The notes under the pieces are model-generated. The model searched no databases. It was not told the DNA's origin and saw nothing but the letters and a program-made list of their open reading frames with translations. Positions 55,147 through 63,146 of a stretch of 64,000 bases of DNA are shown here, in pieces (positions within the stretch are counted from its first letter, which is position 1; every line of letters starts with the position of its first letter). The stretch comes from Halanaerobium hydrogeniformans (GTDB lineage: Bacteria; Bacillota; Halanaerobiia; Halanaerobiales; Halanaerobiaceae), in NCBI RefSeq assembly GCF_000166415.1, contig NC_014654.1, positions 620,001 through 684,000 on the forward strand, given 5' to 3'. The position numbers and the translations under genes were made by a program.

Positions 55147-56220
55147 ATGAAAAATTATAAAATACCAAATAAATATCCTCATAATCATGCACCTAATCTA
55201 TTATTATTAAGTAATGGTGATTTATTGTGTACCTGGTTTGGTGGTAGCTGTGAAGGTAAGGCTGATATTTCAATTCACTACAGTCGTTTAAAAAAAGGAG
55301 AAGTTAGTTGGTCTAAAGCAGTAGTATTATCAGGTGATGAAAACAGATCTGAACAAAACCCCATCTTATATGAAGTTAAACCCGGTCACCTTTGGTTGCT
55401 GTATACCGCTCAAATTGGTGTACATCAAGAAACTGCAGTTGTACGAATTAGAAGATCAGATGATTATGGTCATAACTGGAGTAAGGCTGAAGATTTATTC
55501 GAAGATGAAGGATTATTTGTTCGAAATCCACCAATAAAGCTTGAAAATGACGATATATTATTACCAGCTTATTACTGTCAAAAATCTGAAACAGGATTTT
55601 TGGGGGATGATTATAGTGTTGTGAAACTTTCTTCAGACGGTGGATCTACCTGGAAAGAAGTATCTATCCCAGAAAGCAAAGGCCTTGTTCATATGTCTGC
55701 TGTAGAGCTTGATAATAAAGATATTGTTGGTTTTTTTCGCAATAGAAGAGCAGATTACATATATAGAACTTTTTCAAAAGATCAGGGGATAACTTGGTCG
55801 GTTCCAGAGCCATTGGAACTTCCAAATAATAATTCCTCTATCCAATGCCTTAAATTGAAGAGTGGAAAACTTGCATTAGTTTATGATGATGTTAATAAAC
55901 ATATTTCTCCGCCTACAGTCGATATGCCTCCCTGGTTTGATAAAAAAGATATGGAGAATGTAGGTGTTAAAGAAGTTGAAAAACCAAGTGCAGTTTGGGG
56001 AGTAAAAAGGAATCCCTTAGTAATATCTCTGTCAGATGATGGTGGTAGGACATGGCCGCAAAAAAAAGAATTAATGACAGATGAAGGTTTAGAAGGGGAG
56101 CCAGAATTTTCTTATCCATCTTTAGTGCAGGATGATACAGGACTTATTCATATAGCATACACATATTTAAGAGAATATATTAGATATGTAACTATAGAAG
56201 AGAGTGAAATATTAGACTAG
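55147..56220 (+). CDS. Cytoplasmic sialidase-like (BNR/Asp-box) beta-propeller protein
   Basis: A 357-residue protein of the BNR/sialidase fold with four clear Asp-boxes: SDDYGHNWS, SSDGGSTWK, SKDQGITWS and SDDGGRTWP. The N-terminus (NHAPNLLLLSNGDLLCTWFGG, a family-type start) and C-terminal EPEFSYPSLVQ fit the BNR_2 branch. There is no signal peptide, so it acts inside the cell. The GH33 sialidase arginine triad is not obvious. The fold also serves glycoside hydrolases and polysaccharide lyases that act on uronate-containing oligosaccharides, so a hydrolase or lyase that frees the acid sugar metabolised by the operon is a reasonable inference. Last gene before the terminator; AAGGAG precedes the ATG. 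Confidence 0.78.
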   Translation: MKNYKIPNKYPHNHAPNLLLLSNGDLLCTWFGGSCEGKADISIHYSRLKKGEVSWSKAVVLSGDENRSEQNPILYEVKPGHLWLLYTAQIGVHQETAVVRIRRSDDYGHNWSKAEDLFEDEGLFVRNPPIKLENDDILLPAYYCQKSETGFLGDDYSVVKLSSDGGSTWKEVSIPESKGLVHMSAVELDNKDIVGFFRNRRADYIYRTFSKDQGITWSVPEPLELPNNNSSIQCLKLKSGKLALVYDDVNKHISPPTVDMPPWFDKKDMENVGVKEVEKPSAVWGVKRNPLVISLSDDGGRTWPQKKELMTDEGLEGEPEFSYPSLVQDDTGLIHIAYTYLREYIRYVTIEESEILD

Positions 56221-56262
56221 ATTTTTCTGTTTAAAATGAACAAACAAAATATAAATTCTTTA

Positions 56263-56313
56263 AATAGCAATCCTTGGATGCTCATATGCAGCAATCAGGG
56301 GTTGTTATTTTAA
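56263..56313 (+). terminator. Terminator of the acid-sugar operon
   Basis: aatagcaatccttg pairs with caggggttgttatt (with G-U pairs) around a central region that itself contains gcatatgagc-like repeats, followed by TTTTAATT. It lies 43 bp after the last gene. Confidence 0.75.
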
Positions 56314-56487
56314 TTCATTCTATTAATTTTTAATTAATATATGAGCACCTAATTACAGAAAAAAGAGCATAATATCTGGTTGAGCATGCTTTTATAAGGA
56401 AATACTAGTAAAAACATTGATATTTTCTAGTAAATATTGTAAGATGATAATGTCTTCATATTATTTTTAAATTAGGAGCTGATATTT

Positions 56488-56604
56488 TTGACAGATAATG
56501 GTAATGGAGCACCGCAATATTATGATGAATACGAGATAGATTTAAGAGAGCTATATAGCCCCCTAACAGAATTGGAGAAAAAGTTTGAAAGTGATATACT
56601 CTAA
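56488..56604 (+). pseudogene. N-terminal stub of a Wzz-like gene
   Basis: TTG start with AGGAG upstream; the first 23 codons encode APQYYDEYEIDLRELY, resembling the N-terminus of the Wzz protein at 37584 (EEIYEIDLREYL). After about 56558 the sequence runs into an IS3-family element and the frame soon ends. The original gene continued into the polysaccharide cluster and has been cut off. Confidence 0.65.
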
Positions 56605-56623
56605 TTACAAGGGGGAAACACCA

Positions 56624-56935
56624 ATGGCAAACAGAAAATATTCCGATGAAACTAAAGAACAAATTGTAAAAGAATGTCGCGAAATAGGTAACACAGCTCT
56701 TGTAGCAAGACGACATAATATTTCTAAGCATACTGTTTACAGCTGGGTCAAAAAAGCTAAAGAAACAGGATCAGTTAGATCTCTTCCTAAAGATGAAAAA
56801 AAGCAAATGAAAGAGATAGAAAATAGATTAAGTAAAATGAGCGATGAAAATGATAAGCTCAAAAAAATTGTAGCAGAAAAAGAATTAGAATTAGCGATTT
56901 TAAGGGAGTTGAGAGATAAAGTAAACCCCCGATAG
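56624..56935 (+). CDS. IS3-family OrfA (copy D)
   Basis: A 103-residue protein with helix-turn-helix (ETKEQIVKECREIGN, ARRHNISKHTVYSWVKKA) and a coiled-coil tail. ATG 56624 has AAGGGGGAA upstream; an earlier ATG at 56585 lies in the IS end. Near its stop, A AAC CCC (56923-56929) is a possible -1 slippery site leading into orfB. Confidence 0.85.
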   Translation: MANRKYSDETKEQIVKECREIGNTALVARRHNISKHTVYSWVKKAKETGSVRSLPKDEKKQMKEIENRLSKMSDENDKLKKIVAEKELELAILRELRDKVNPR

Positions 56936-57891
56936 CCCTCAAAGTTCAGATTGCATCAAAGTGGATAAATAAAGGGTATAAAATCTCTATTGTTTTAGAC
57001 TTTGTTGGGCTTAATTCTTCCACTTACTACAGTAATATAAATAGAAAAACTGAGAGTGAAAGTACTAATAGCAGCAATTCCAATAATCCTCAAGGAAGAC
57101 CTGTCCCTGGGTATTCTCTAACTGAATCAGGTGAAAAAATATCTGATGAACAGATTAAAGAATGGCTCTTAGAACTGGTTGCAGGAGATGGCTTCCCTTA
57201 TGGTTACAGGAAACTTACAGTCTGTTTAAAAGAAGACTATAACTTGAAAATAAATAAGAAAAAAGTATACAGGTTATGCAAAGAACTGGATATATTAAGA
57301 TCGCAAAGAAAAATCAAAAAATTTAGACCTAAAAAGATTGCAAAACAGGAAGAAATTACAGAACCAAATCAACTCTGGCAGATGGATTTAAAATACGGCT
57401 ACATAAATGGAACAGATCAGTTCTTTTTCCAGATGTCAGTAATTGATGTCTTTGATAAGACTGTTATAGATTATCACCTGGGACTAAGCTGTAAAGCTAA
57501 AGATACCTGCAGGGTATTAAAGGCTGCTTTAAATAAAAGAAAGCTGTATAAAGGCATGAATTTGCCTAAAATTAGAACAGATAATGGACCACAATTTGTC
57601 TCTAAATTATTTGGAGACACCTGTGAAAAACTGGGGGTAGAGCATCAGAGAATTCCAGTTAGAACACCTAATATGAATGCTCATATAGAATCATTTCATT
57701 CGGTTTTAGAAAAAGATTGTTATTCAATTAATGAATTCAGTAGTTTTATTGACGCCTATAAAAAAGTCAGTGAGTATATGAATTATTATAACAACAGATA
57801 CCGTCATGGCAGTCTTAATGATATGCCTCCAGCAAAATTTTATAAACTGGCTAAAGCAGAAAAAATAGTTGCTGAACCAGTACTCGCCTAA
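56923..57891 (+). CDS. IS3-family OrfB, DDE transposase (copy D)
   Basis: The frame is open from the slippery site and has no good start codon of its own, so it is probably translated only as an OrfAB fusion. It encodes an HTH_21-like part (GFPYGYRKLTVCLKEDYNLK) and an rve core with Asp in LWQMDLKYG, Asp in RTDNGPQFV and Glu in NAHIESFHS, then YNNRYRHGSLNDMPPAKFY. Full length, no stops, possibly active. Confidence 0.85.
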   Translation, partial: KPPIALKVQIASKWINKGYKISIVLDFVGLNSSTYYSNINRKTESESTNSSNSNNPQGRPVPGYSLTESGEKISDEQIKEWLLELVAGDGFPYGYRKLTVCLKEDYNLKINKKKVYRLCKELDILRSQRKIKKFRPKKIAKQEEITEPNQLWQMDLKYGYINGTDQFFFQMSVIDVFDKTVIDYHLGLSCKAKDTCRVLKAALNKRKLYKGMNLPKIRTDNGPQFVSKLFGDTCEKLGVEHQRIPVRTPNMNAHIESFHSVLEKDCYSINEFSSFIDAYKKVSEYMNYYNNRYRHGSLNDMPPAKFYKLAKAEKIVAEPVLA

Positions 57892-57953
57892 ATCAAAAAA
57901 TGAGAAACTAAGAATGAGCGAGCTTAACAAACATATTTTCCATATTTAGGGGG

Positions 57954-58080
57954 TTGAACCGAGATGACTTATGCTGATGTTAAGGATTTAATTGAAGATG
58001 TTGGCTATAAACCTGAAACTCCTCTAAAAACTGGAGTTAAGAGGTTTATTGATTGGTACAGAGAGTATTATGGATTTTAA
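57954..58080 (+). pseudogene. C-terminal remnant of a UDP-glucuronate-epimerase-like gene
   Basis: From the IS edge the frame reads MTYADVKDLIEDVGYKPETP then GVKRFIDWYREYYGF and stops. This is the characteristic C-terminus of NAD-dependent UDP-sugar epimerases such as UDP-glucuronate 4-epimerase. The first about 300 residues are missing, cut away at the border of IS copy D. Confidence 0.85.
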
Positions 58081-58196
58081 TCACTTCAAAAAATAGCAAT
58101 AATTTCAAATATTTTAATCTCACTTATAAATTATCGCGTTGCATTATTAAAAATGTCTTAGTTTAAATTACAAAGTACATTTATTAGCTTTTTATT

Positions 58197-58226
58197 TTGA
58201 CAAATAACATAAAAAATCAAATTAAT
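58197..58226 (+). promoter_or_regulatory. Weak candidate promoter for the glycan gene cluster
   Basis: Perfect -35 TTGACA at 58197-58202, 18 bp, then ATTAAT (four of six matches to TATAAT). It lies about 115 bp upstream of the GT4 gene in an otherwise featureless stretch after the epimerase remnant. Confidence 0.35.
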
Positions 58227-58341
58227 TTAATATAGTATTTTTGAGTTATTATTTGCACTGCAGTGGAAAGAAATACAGTTAAAGTTTTTAAATCAGGCTT
58301 TGAAGACCCTATTGATTGATATAAGGAGAATCTATAATTTG

Positions 58342-59445
58342 ATGAAAAATAACAAAAAAAGAATTTTGATATTAGCTAATTCGGGTAGAGATATATATAT
58401 ATTTAGAGGAGAATTAGTATCGAGATTGATAAAAGAAGGATTTGAAGTATATTTTTCTGTCCCTCAAAAGAACTCTAACAAGAAAGTTGAAGTATTGGAA
58501 AATATGGGAGCAAAACATATTAAGACTTATATTAATAGGAGAGGAATAAATCCTTTAGAAGATTTAAAGCTTATCATTGATTATAAAAATATAGTAAAAA
58601 AAATATATCCAGATTTAATTTTAACTTATACAGTAAAGCCTAATATTTATGGTAACTGGGTTGCAAGTTACTATAATATCTCTTCAATCATGAACATAAC
58701 TGGGATTGGAACCTCTTTAAATTCAAAGTTAAAGTATTTTGTAAAACATTTATATAGTTCTGCTTGTAAAAGAACAGATATTGTATTTTTTCAAAACAAA
58801 TCTAATTTAACTTTATTTCTAGAAAAAAATATGGTATCAAAAAATAAAAGTGTTTTAATCCCTGGGTCAGGTGTTAATATTGATAAATTCAAACCACTAG
58901 AGAAAGAAAGTAATGATAATAAGATTAAGTTTCTATATATAGGAAGAGTGATGAAAGAAAAAGGAATAGAGGAATATATTGAAGCTTCAAAACTATTAAA
59001 AGAAAAATATTCAAATTTAGAGTTTCAAATTTTAGGTTCTTTTGAAGAAGATGAATATGAAGAAATAATTGAAAAAACCTCCTCGGTAAAATTTCTTGGT
59101 TATTCTCATGATGTAAGACAAGAAATAAAAGAAGCAGATTGTATAGTTAATCCATCTTATCATGAAGGTATGTCGAATATTTTGTTGGAGGGAGCTGCAA
59201 TGGCTAAACCTTTGATTGCTTCTAACATACCTGGATGCAAAGAGATTATTGAAAATAATATTAATGGTTTTTTATTTAAAGCCAAATCTTCTCTTCAACT
59301 ACAAAAAAGAATAATTCAATTTATTAGCTTAAGTCCAGCAGAGAGAACTAAAATGGGAGAAGAATCTAGGAAAAAAATTGAAAAAGAATTTGATAGAAAA
59401 ATTGTTACAAATGAATATTTAAAGAAAATAAATAAATTAATTTAA
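58342..59445 (+). CDS. GT4-family glycosyltransferase
   Basis: A GT-B fold retaining glycosyltransferase of about 367 residues. N-terminal acceptor domain begins KKRILILANSGRDIYIFRGE; C-terminal donor domain has YIGRVMKEKGIEEYIEA and the nucleotide-sugar Glu motif HEGMSNILLEGAAMAKPLIA. Paralogous to the truncated gene at 63136 (shared NFRG/IFRG start, NPFK/NPLED, AYTIKP/TYTVKP). Probably adds an early sugar in surface-glycan assembly. AAGGAG at 58323 serves ATG 58342 (or TTG 58339). Followed at 16 bp by the sugar transferase. Confidence 0.88.
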   Translation: MKNNKKRILILANSGRDIYIFRGELVSRLIKEGFEVYFSVPQKNSNKKVEVLENMGAKHIKTYINRRGINPLEDLKLIIDYKNIVKKIYPDLILTYTVKPNIYGNWVASYYNISSIMNITGIGTSLNSKLKYFVKHLYSSACKRTDIVFFQNKSNLTLFLEKNMVSKNKSVLIPGSGVNIDKFKPLEKESNDNKIKFLYIGRVMKEKGIEEYIEASKLLKEKYSNLEFQILGSFEEDEYEEIIEKTSSVKFLGYSHDVRQEIKEADCIVNPSYHEGMSNILLEGAAMAKPLIASNIPGCKEIIENNINGFLFKAKSSLQLQKRIIQFISLSPAERTKMGEESRKKIEKEFDRKIVTNEYLKKINKLI

Positions 59446-59461
59446 GAAGGGTAAGTTTTTA

Positions 59462-60079
59462 ATGAGTAAAAAGATTAGAATTTCAAAACGAGAAAAGTTA
59501 ATCAAACGATTTTTTGATTTTATAATTGCTAGTATTGGTTTAATTATTGTTTTGCCTATTATTTTAATAAGTTATTTAATTGCTTTAATTGAAACTAAAG
59601 AAAGTGGTTTTTTTACTCAAAAAAGAGTCGGTAAAAATGGGAAGATATTTAAAATAATAAAAGTTAAAACAATGAAATCTAATACTAAACATAATACTAA
59701 TGTAACTACAAAAAAGGATCCCAGGATAACGAATTCAGGAAAATTTTTTAGAAAAACTAAAATAGATGAATTACCACAGTTGATTAATATTGTCAAAGGA
59801 GAAATGAGTTTTGTTGGGCCAAGACCTGATGTGCCAGAGATAATAAATACAATGAACAAGGATGATAAAGATATTATTCTTTCAGTAAGACCTGGGATTA
59901 CCGGTCCTGCTTCTTTAAAATATGAAAATGAAGAAGAAGTATTAGCAGAAAAAGACAATCCGGAAAAGTATAATGAAGAGGTAATCTTTCCGAATAAGGT
60001 TAGGCTGAATAAAGAATATATAAGGAATTATTCTTTTTTTAAAGATATATATTATATTTTTAAGACAATATTTTTTTAA
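59462..60079 (+). CDS. Initiating sugar-phosphate transferase (WbaP/PglC type)
   Basis: A 205-residue membrane-bound polyprenyl-phosphate sugar-1-phosphate transferase that starts glycan synthesis on the undecaprenyl carrier. Seen: one N-terminal hydrophobic helix after KRFFDFIIASIG, FFTQKRVGKNGKIFKIIKVK, the catalytic-type DELPQLINIVKGEMSFVGPR and RPGITGPASLKY. It is the short, PglC-like form. Pairing with a DegT aminotransferase fits an amino-deoxy sugar such as bacillosamine as first sugar, but the acetyltransferase and dehydratase are not in the window. Confidence 0.92.
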   Translation: MSKKIRISKREKLIKRFFDFIIASIGLIIVLPIILISYLIALIETKESGFFTQKRVGKNGKIFKIIKVKTMKSNTKHNTNVTTKKDPRITNSGKFFRKTKIDELPQLINIVKGEMSFVGPRPDVPEIINTMNKDDKDIILSVRPGITGPASLKYENEEEVLAEKDNPEKYNEEVIFPNKVRLNKEYIRNYSFFKDIYYIFKTIFF

Positions 60080-60099
60080 TTTTAAAAAAGGGTGATATA

Positions 60100-61275
60100 A
60101 TGCCAGAAAAAAGATCAATCCCACTTTCAGTACCCAATCTATCTATGGATATAGTTGAAAATATAAAAGACACCATAGAATCAGGCTGGGTATCCACAGG
60201 TGGTAAATTTATAAAAGAATTCCAGGAAAAGATGGAAAAGTACTTAAAAGTAGACAGAGCAGTAGCAGTTCAGAGTGGAACAGCAGGTTTGCATCTTGCT
60301 ATGAGAGTTTTAGGAGTAGAACATAATGATGAAGTAATTGTTCCGACAGCTACCTTTATAGCAGCAGTAAATCCAGTTACTTATGTGGGAGCAGAACCTG
60401 TTTTTATGGACTGTGGAGATGATATTAACATAGATCCAGATAAATTAGAATCATTTTTAGCCAATCAATGTAAAATGGTCGATGGTAAAGTAATCAATCA
60501 GAAAACAGGTAGAGAGATTAAAGCTATAGTAGTAGTTCATGTCTTCGGTAACCCAGCTGATATGGAAAGAATAATGGAAGTTGCAGTTAAATATAATCTA
60601 AAAGTAGTAGAAGATGCAACAGAAGCACTGGGCTCATATTATACTACCGGTAAATATCAGGGGCAGCACTGTGGAACAATAGGAGACATCGGAGTTTATT
60701 CCTTTAATGCAAATAAGATAATTACTACTGGTGGTGGAGGACTGATGGTTTCCAACCACCCTGAGCTTTTAGAAAAAGCATCATTTTTAGGGGTTCAGGC
60801 TAAGACTGACCCTTTATATTATCAGCATGATGAAATAGGATATAATTACAGAATGACCAATATTCAAGCTGCTTATGGGACAGAACAGATAGACAGGCTG
60901 GAAGACTTTATAGTAACTAAAAAGAAAAACTATCAGCTTTATAAAAAAGCAATAGCTGAAATAGACGGTTTAAGTTTATTACCTTTTAATCAGGGAACAA
61001 GAGCTAACCACTGGTTTTATGCAGTAATGGTTGATCAGGATAAATACGGAATAGATAGAGATCAACTTTTAAGAAAGTTAAATGATGTTAATATTCAGGC
61101 CAGACCTCTCTGGGGACTGATTCATCAGCAGAAACCATATCTTGACAATCAGTCCTATCAGATAGAAAAGGCTCAATACTTTGTAGATAATTTAATTAAT
61201 ATTCCCTGTTCTTCTAATTTAACGACAGAAGAAGTGGATATTGTAGTTGAGTGGTTAAAAGAATTTAAAAAATAA
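60100..61275 (+). CDS. DegT/DnrJ/EryC1/StrS sugar aminotransferase
   Basis: PLP-dependent transaminase that makes a nucleotide-linked amino sugar, 391 residues. Seen: AVQSGTAGLHLAMRVLGV, VVPTATF-type (IVPTATFIAAVNPV), the aspartate in VVEDATEALGS and the PLP lysine in SFNANKIITTGGGG. It resembles LegC/PglE-type aminotransferases acting on UDP-4-keto sugars. GGGTGATATA precedes the ATG; 20 bp after the sugar transferase. Codon use is slightly different (more AGCA/CAG), but within local range. Confidence 0.92.
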   Translation: MPEKRSIPLSVPNLSMDIVENIKDTIESGWVSTGGKFIKEFQEKMEKYLKVDRAVAVQSGTAGLHLAMRVLGVEHNDEVIVPTATFIAAVNPVTYVGAEPVFMDCGDDINIDPDKLESFLANQCKMVDGKVINQKTGREIKAIVVVHVFGNPADMERIMEVAVKYNLKVVEDATEALGSYYTTGKYQGQHCGTIGDIGVYSFNANKIITTGGGGLMVSNHPELLEKASFLGVQAKTDPLYYQHDEIGYNYRMTNIQAAYGTEQIDRLEDFIVTKKKNYQLYKKAIAEIDGLSLLPFNQGTRANHWFYAVMVDQDKYGIDRDQLLRKLNDVNIQARPLWGLIHQQKPYLDNQSYQIEKAQYFVDNLINIPCSSNLTTEEVDIVVEWLKEFKK

Positions 61276-61799
61276 TAATGATACAGAAATTATTTCAGTT
61301 TTCTTAACTGAGTTAATAAAATTGAGTAACAACGATGAGTGCAGAAAGGTGTTTTTTTTGCAAACAAATTTCCGGTTTTTGCAATTTTATTAGTAGCTAC
61401 CCAATAGCGAAAAATTAAAATAAATTCTGGGCTCTTTTGAATGTCCAATAATATTTTACACTTTTCGTTAATTAAGATTTTACACCTAAGATTTTCTAAA
61501 AATGCTTTCTTTGTGATTTAGTCTGCAGTTGTAATAACCTGATCACCTAATATTTAACCCCACTTTGAGGTTCTCTTATTCGAGGTGATAATAATTGAGA
61601 TATGACCAAAAAGTTTTTTATCAACTGTGAAAACAGGAATTCAACCTATTTTTGCAGGAAATTTTTAATTAAAAGAGAAATAAGAAAACAGGTGTTTAGT
61701 TTAGGTTTTATTTTTAAATTTATAAATTGAAAATCTGATTACATTGAAGCTAGCTATGAGTAGAATTAAATCAGGAGTGGTTAAATGAATTGGGAAAAT
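61276..61799. other. Non-coding interval of about 525 bp before IS copy C
   Basis: AT-rich, with only short open frames lacking recognisable motifs. It may contain debris of older insertions, but nothing could be supported. The direct neighbour on the right is IS copy C without a target duplication, so this stretch and the sequence right of the IS were not originally adjacent. Confidence 0.5.
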
Positions 61800-61867
61800 T
61801 GGATCGGGTATAATTAATTAAACAGTTTTTTCTCGGACATGATATAATAAGATAATAACAAACTAAA

Positions 61868-62155
61868 ATGGAGGAAAATATCATGCCTACAAAATATCCT
61901 GAAGAAATCAAAAGAAAAGTTGTTGCTCTGGCCAATAATGGTAAAAATCAAACTGAAATACTCAATGAATATGGAATGGCAAGGTCCACACTTCATAAAT
62001 GGATAAAAGACTATAATAACTCAGGTTCATTCAGCGCTAAAGATAATAGATCTGATAAAGAAAAAGAATTAATTAAATTACAAAAAGAAAACAAGCAGTT
62101 AAAAATGGAGAATGATATTTTAAAGCAAGCGGCGCTGATAATGGGACGAAAGTAG
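61868..62155 (+). CDS. IS3-family OrfA (copy C)
   Basis: 95-residue HTH/leucine-zipper protein identical to copies A and B, with T TTA AAG slippery heptamer at 62119-62125. Confidence 0.93.
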   Translation: MEENIMPTKYPEEIKRKVVALANNGKNQTEILNEYGMARSTLHKWIKDYNNSGSFSAKDNRSDKEKELIKLQKENKQLKMENDILKQAALIMGRK

Positions 62156-62196
62156 CAGTTATTAAGGCAAACAGGGATAAATACAGTATTAGCGCC

Positions 62197-62994
62197 ATGT
62201 GCAGAGCACTCAATATATCAAGGGGTATGATCTATTATACCCCTAAAGAAAAACAGGTTGATGTTGAACTAGAAAGCGAAGTGATTTCCATTTACAAAGC
62301 AAGTAGAAATCACTATGGAACCAGAAAAATCAAAAGAGAATTAGCTAAAAAAGGTTATCAGGTGTCCAAGCGAAGAATAGGTAAAATAATGAAAAAATAT
62401 AATCTAGTTTCTACTTATACTAAAAAACAATACAAAGTTCATTCTCCAAGCTGTAATGAAGATAAAATTGCCAATATTGTAAACAGAGAATTTAACAAAG
62501 AAGAAGCTCTAGACGTTGTTGTCAGTGATTTAACCTATGTTAATGTAAAAGGAAAATGGAACTATGTCTGTCTGATCATAGATCTCTTCAACCGTGAATT
62601 TGTTGGTTATGCAGCAGGTAAAAAGAAAAATGCCGAATTAGTAACTGAGGCTTTTAAAAGTATTAAAAGACCACTAAATCAAATTAATATTTTACATACT
62701 GATAGAGGTAATGAATTCAAAAATAAAGCTATCGATGATATTTTAGTCAGGTTTGATATTGAGCGTTCTTTAAGCAATAAAGGATGCCCATATGATAATG
62801 CAGTGGCAGAAGCAGCCTTTAAAGTAGTTAAGACTGAATTTGCTTATGACAGAATATTTAACAGCTTTGAAGAGCTGGAATATGAGCTATTTGACTATGT
62901 TAACTGGTATAATAACCACAGAATCCACGGGTCGTTAGATTACCTAACACCTGTTGAATATAGATATTTAATGTTCGATAAAAAATTGTTGTAA
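62197..62994 (+). CDS. IS3-family OrfB, DDE transposase (copy C)
   Basis: 265-residue catalytic part, identical to copies A and B, all three DDE residues present and no stops, so the element is potentially active and can also supply transposase in trans. Confidence 0.93.
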   Translation: MCRALNISRGMIYYTPKEKQVDVELESEVISIYKASRNHYGTRKIKRELAKKGYQVSKRRIGKIMKKYNLVSTYTKKQYKVHSPSCNEDKIANIVNREFNKEEALDVVVSDLTYVNVKGKWNYVCLIIDLFNREFVGYAAGKKKNAELVTEAFKSIKRPLNQINILHTDRGNEFKNKAIDDILVRFDIERSLSNKGCPYDNAVAEAAFKVVKTEFAYDRIFNSFEELEYELFDYVNWYNNHRIHGSLDYLTPVEYRYLMFDKKLL

Positions 62995-63011
62995 AAAGTA
63001 TTGACAATCCA

Positions 63012-63146
63012 TATATTAATAAATATAATTTAGAATATTTAAACATTGATAATAATACTAAGTCAGACTTAAATGATAATATTGAATCTATAAATGAATT
63101 CATTAAAAATATGATGGAAACTCAGGAAGGTAATTATGAAAAATAA
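63012..63146 (+). pseudogene. Headless C-terminal gene fragment (44 codons)
   Basis: Open from the edge of IS copy C with no start codon: YINKYNLEYLNID, then NDNIESINEFIKNM and ETQEGNYEK, stop at 63144. The acidic, Asn-rich helix resembles no family I can name. It overlaps the start of the next gene by 11 bp, the typical spacing of an operon, so it is the 3' end of a lost upstream gene of the glycan cluster. Confidence 0.6.

Larger units (their letters stand above)
56559..57953 (+). mobile_element. Second type of IS3-family element (copy D, about 1.4 kb)
   Basis: Carries orfA/orfB of the IS3 family unlike copies A-C. Ends are inferred from imperfect inverted repeats: CCCCCTAACAGAATTGGAG on the left and the complement of a right end reading CCCCCTAAATATGGAAAAT. 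No direct repeat flanks it: the left flank is a wzz stub and the right flank an epimerase tail, so DNA was lost beside it. Exact ends are uncertain by a few bases. Confidence 0.75.
61800..63011 (+). mobile_element. IS3-family element, copy C (1212 bp)
   Basis: Same ends, length and encoded proteins as copies A and B. Unlike those it has no direct repeats (left flank AAAT, right flank TATA) and its right side abuts a headless gene fragment, which suggests a deletion or recombination at this copy. Direct orientation relative to copy B. Confidence 0.93.

Noticed and set aside
61602-61733. Short ORF in the gap before IS copy C
   Set aside because: No ribosome binding site, no recognisable motif and low-complexity Lys/Phe composition.
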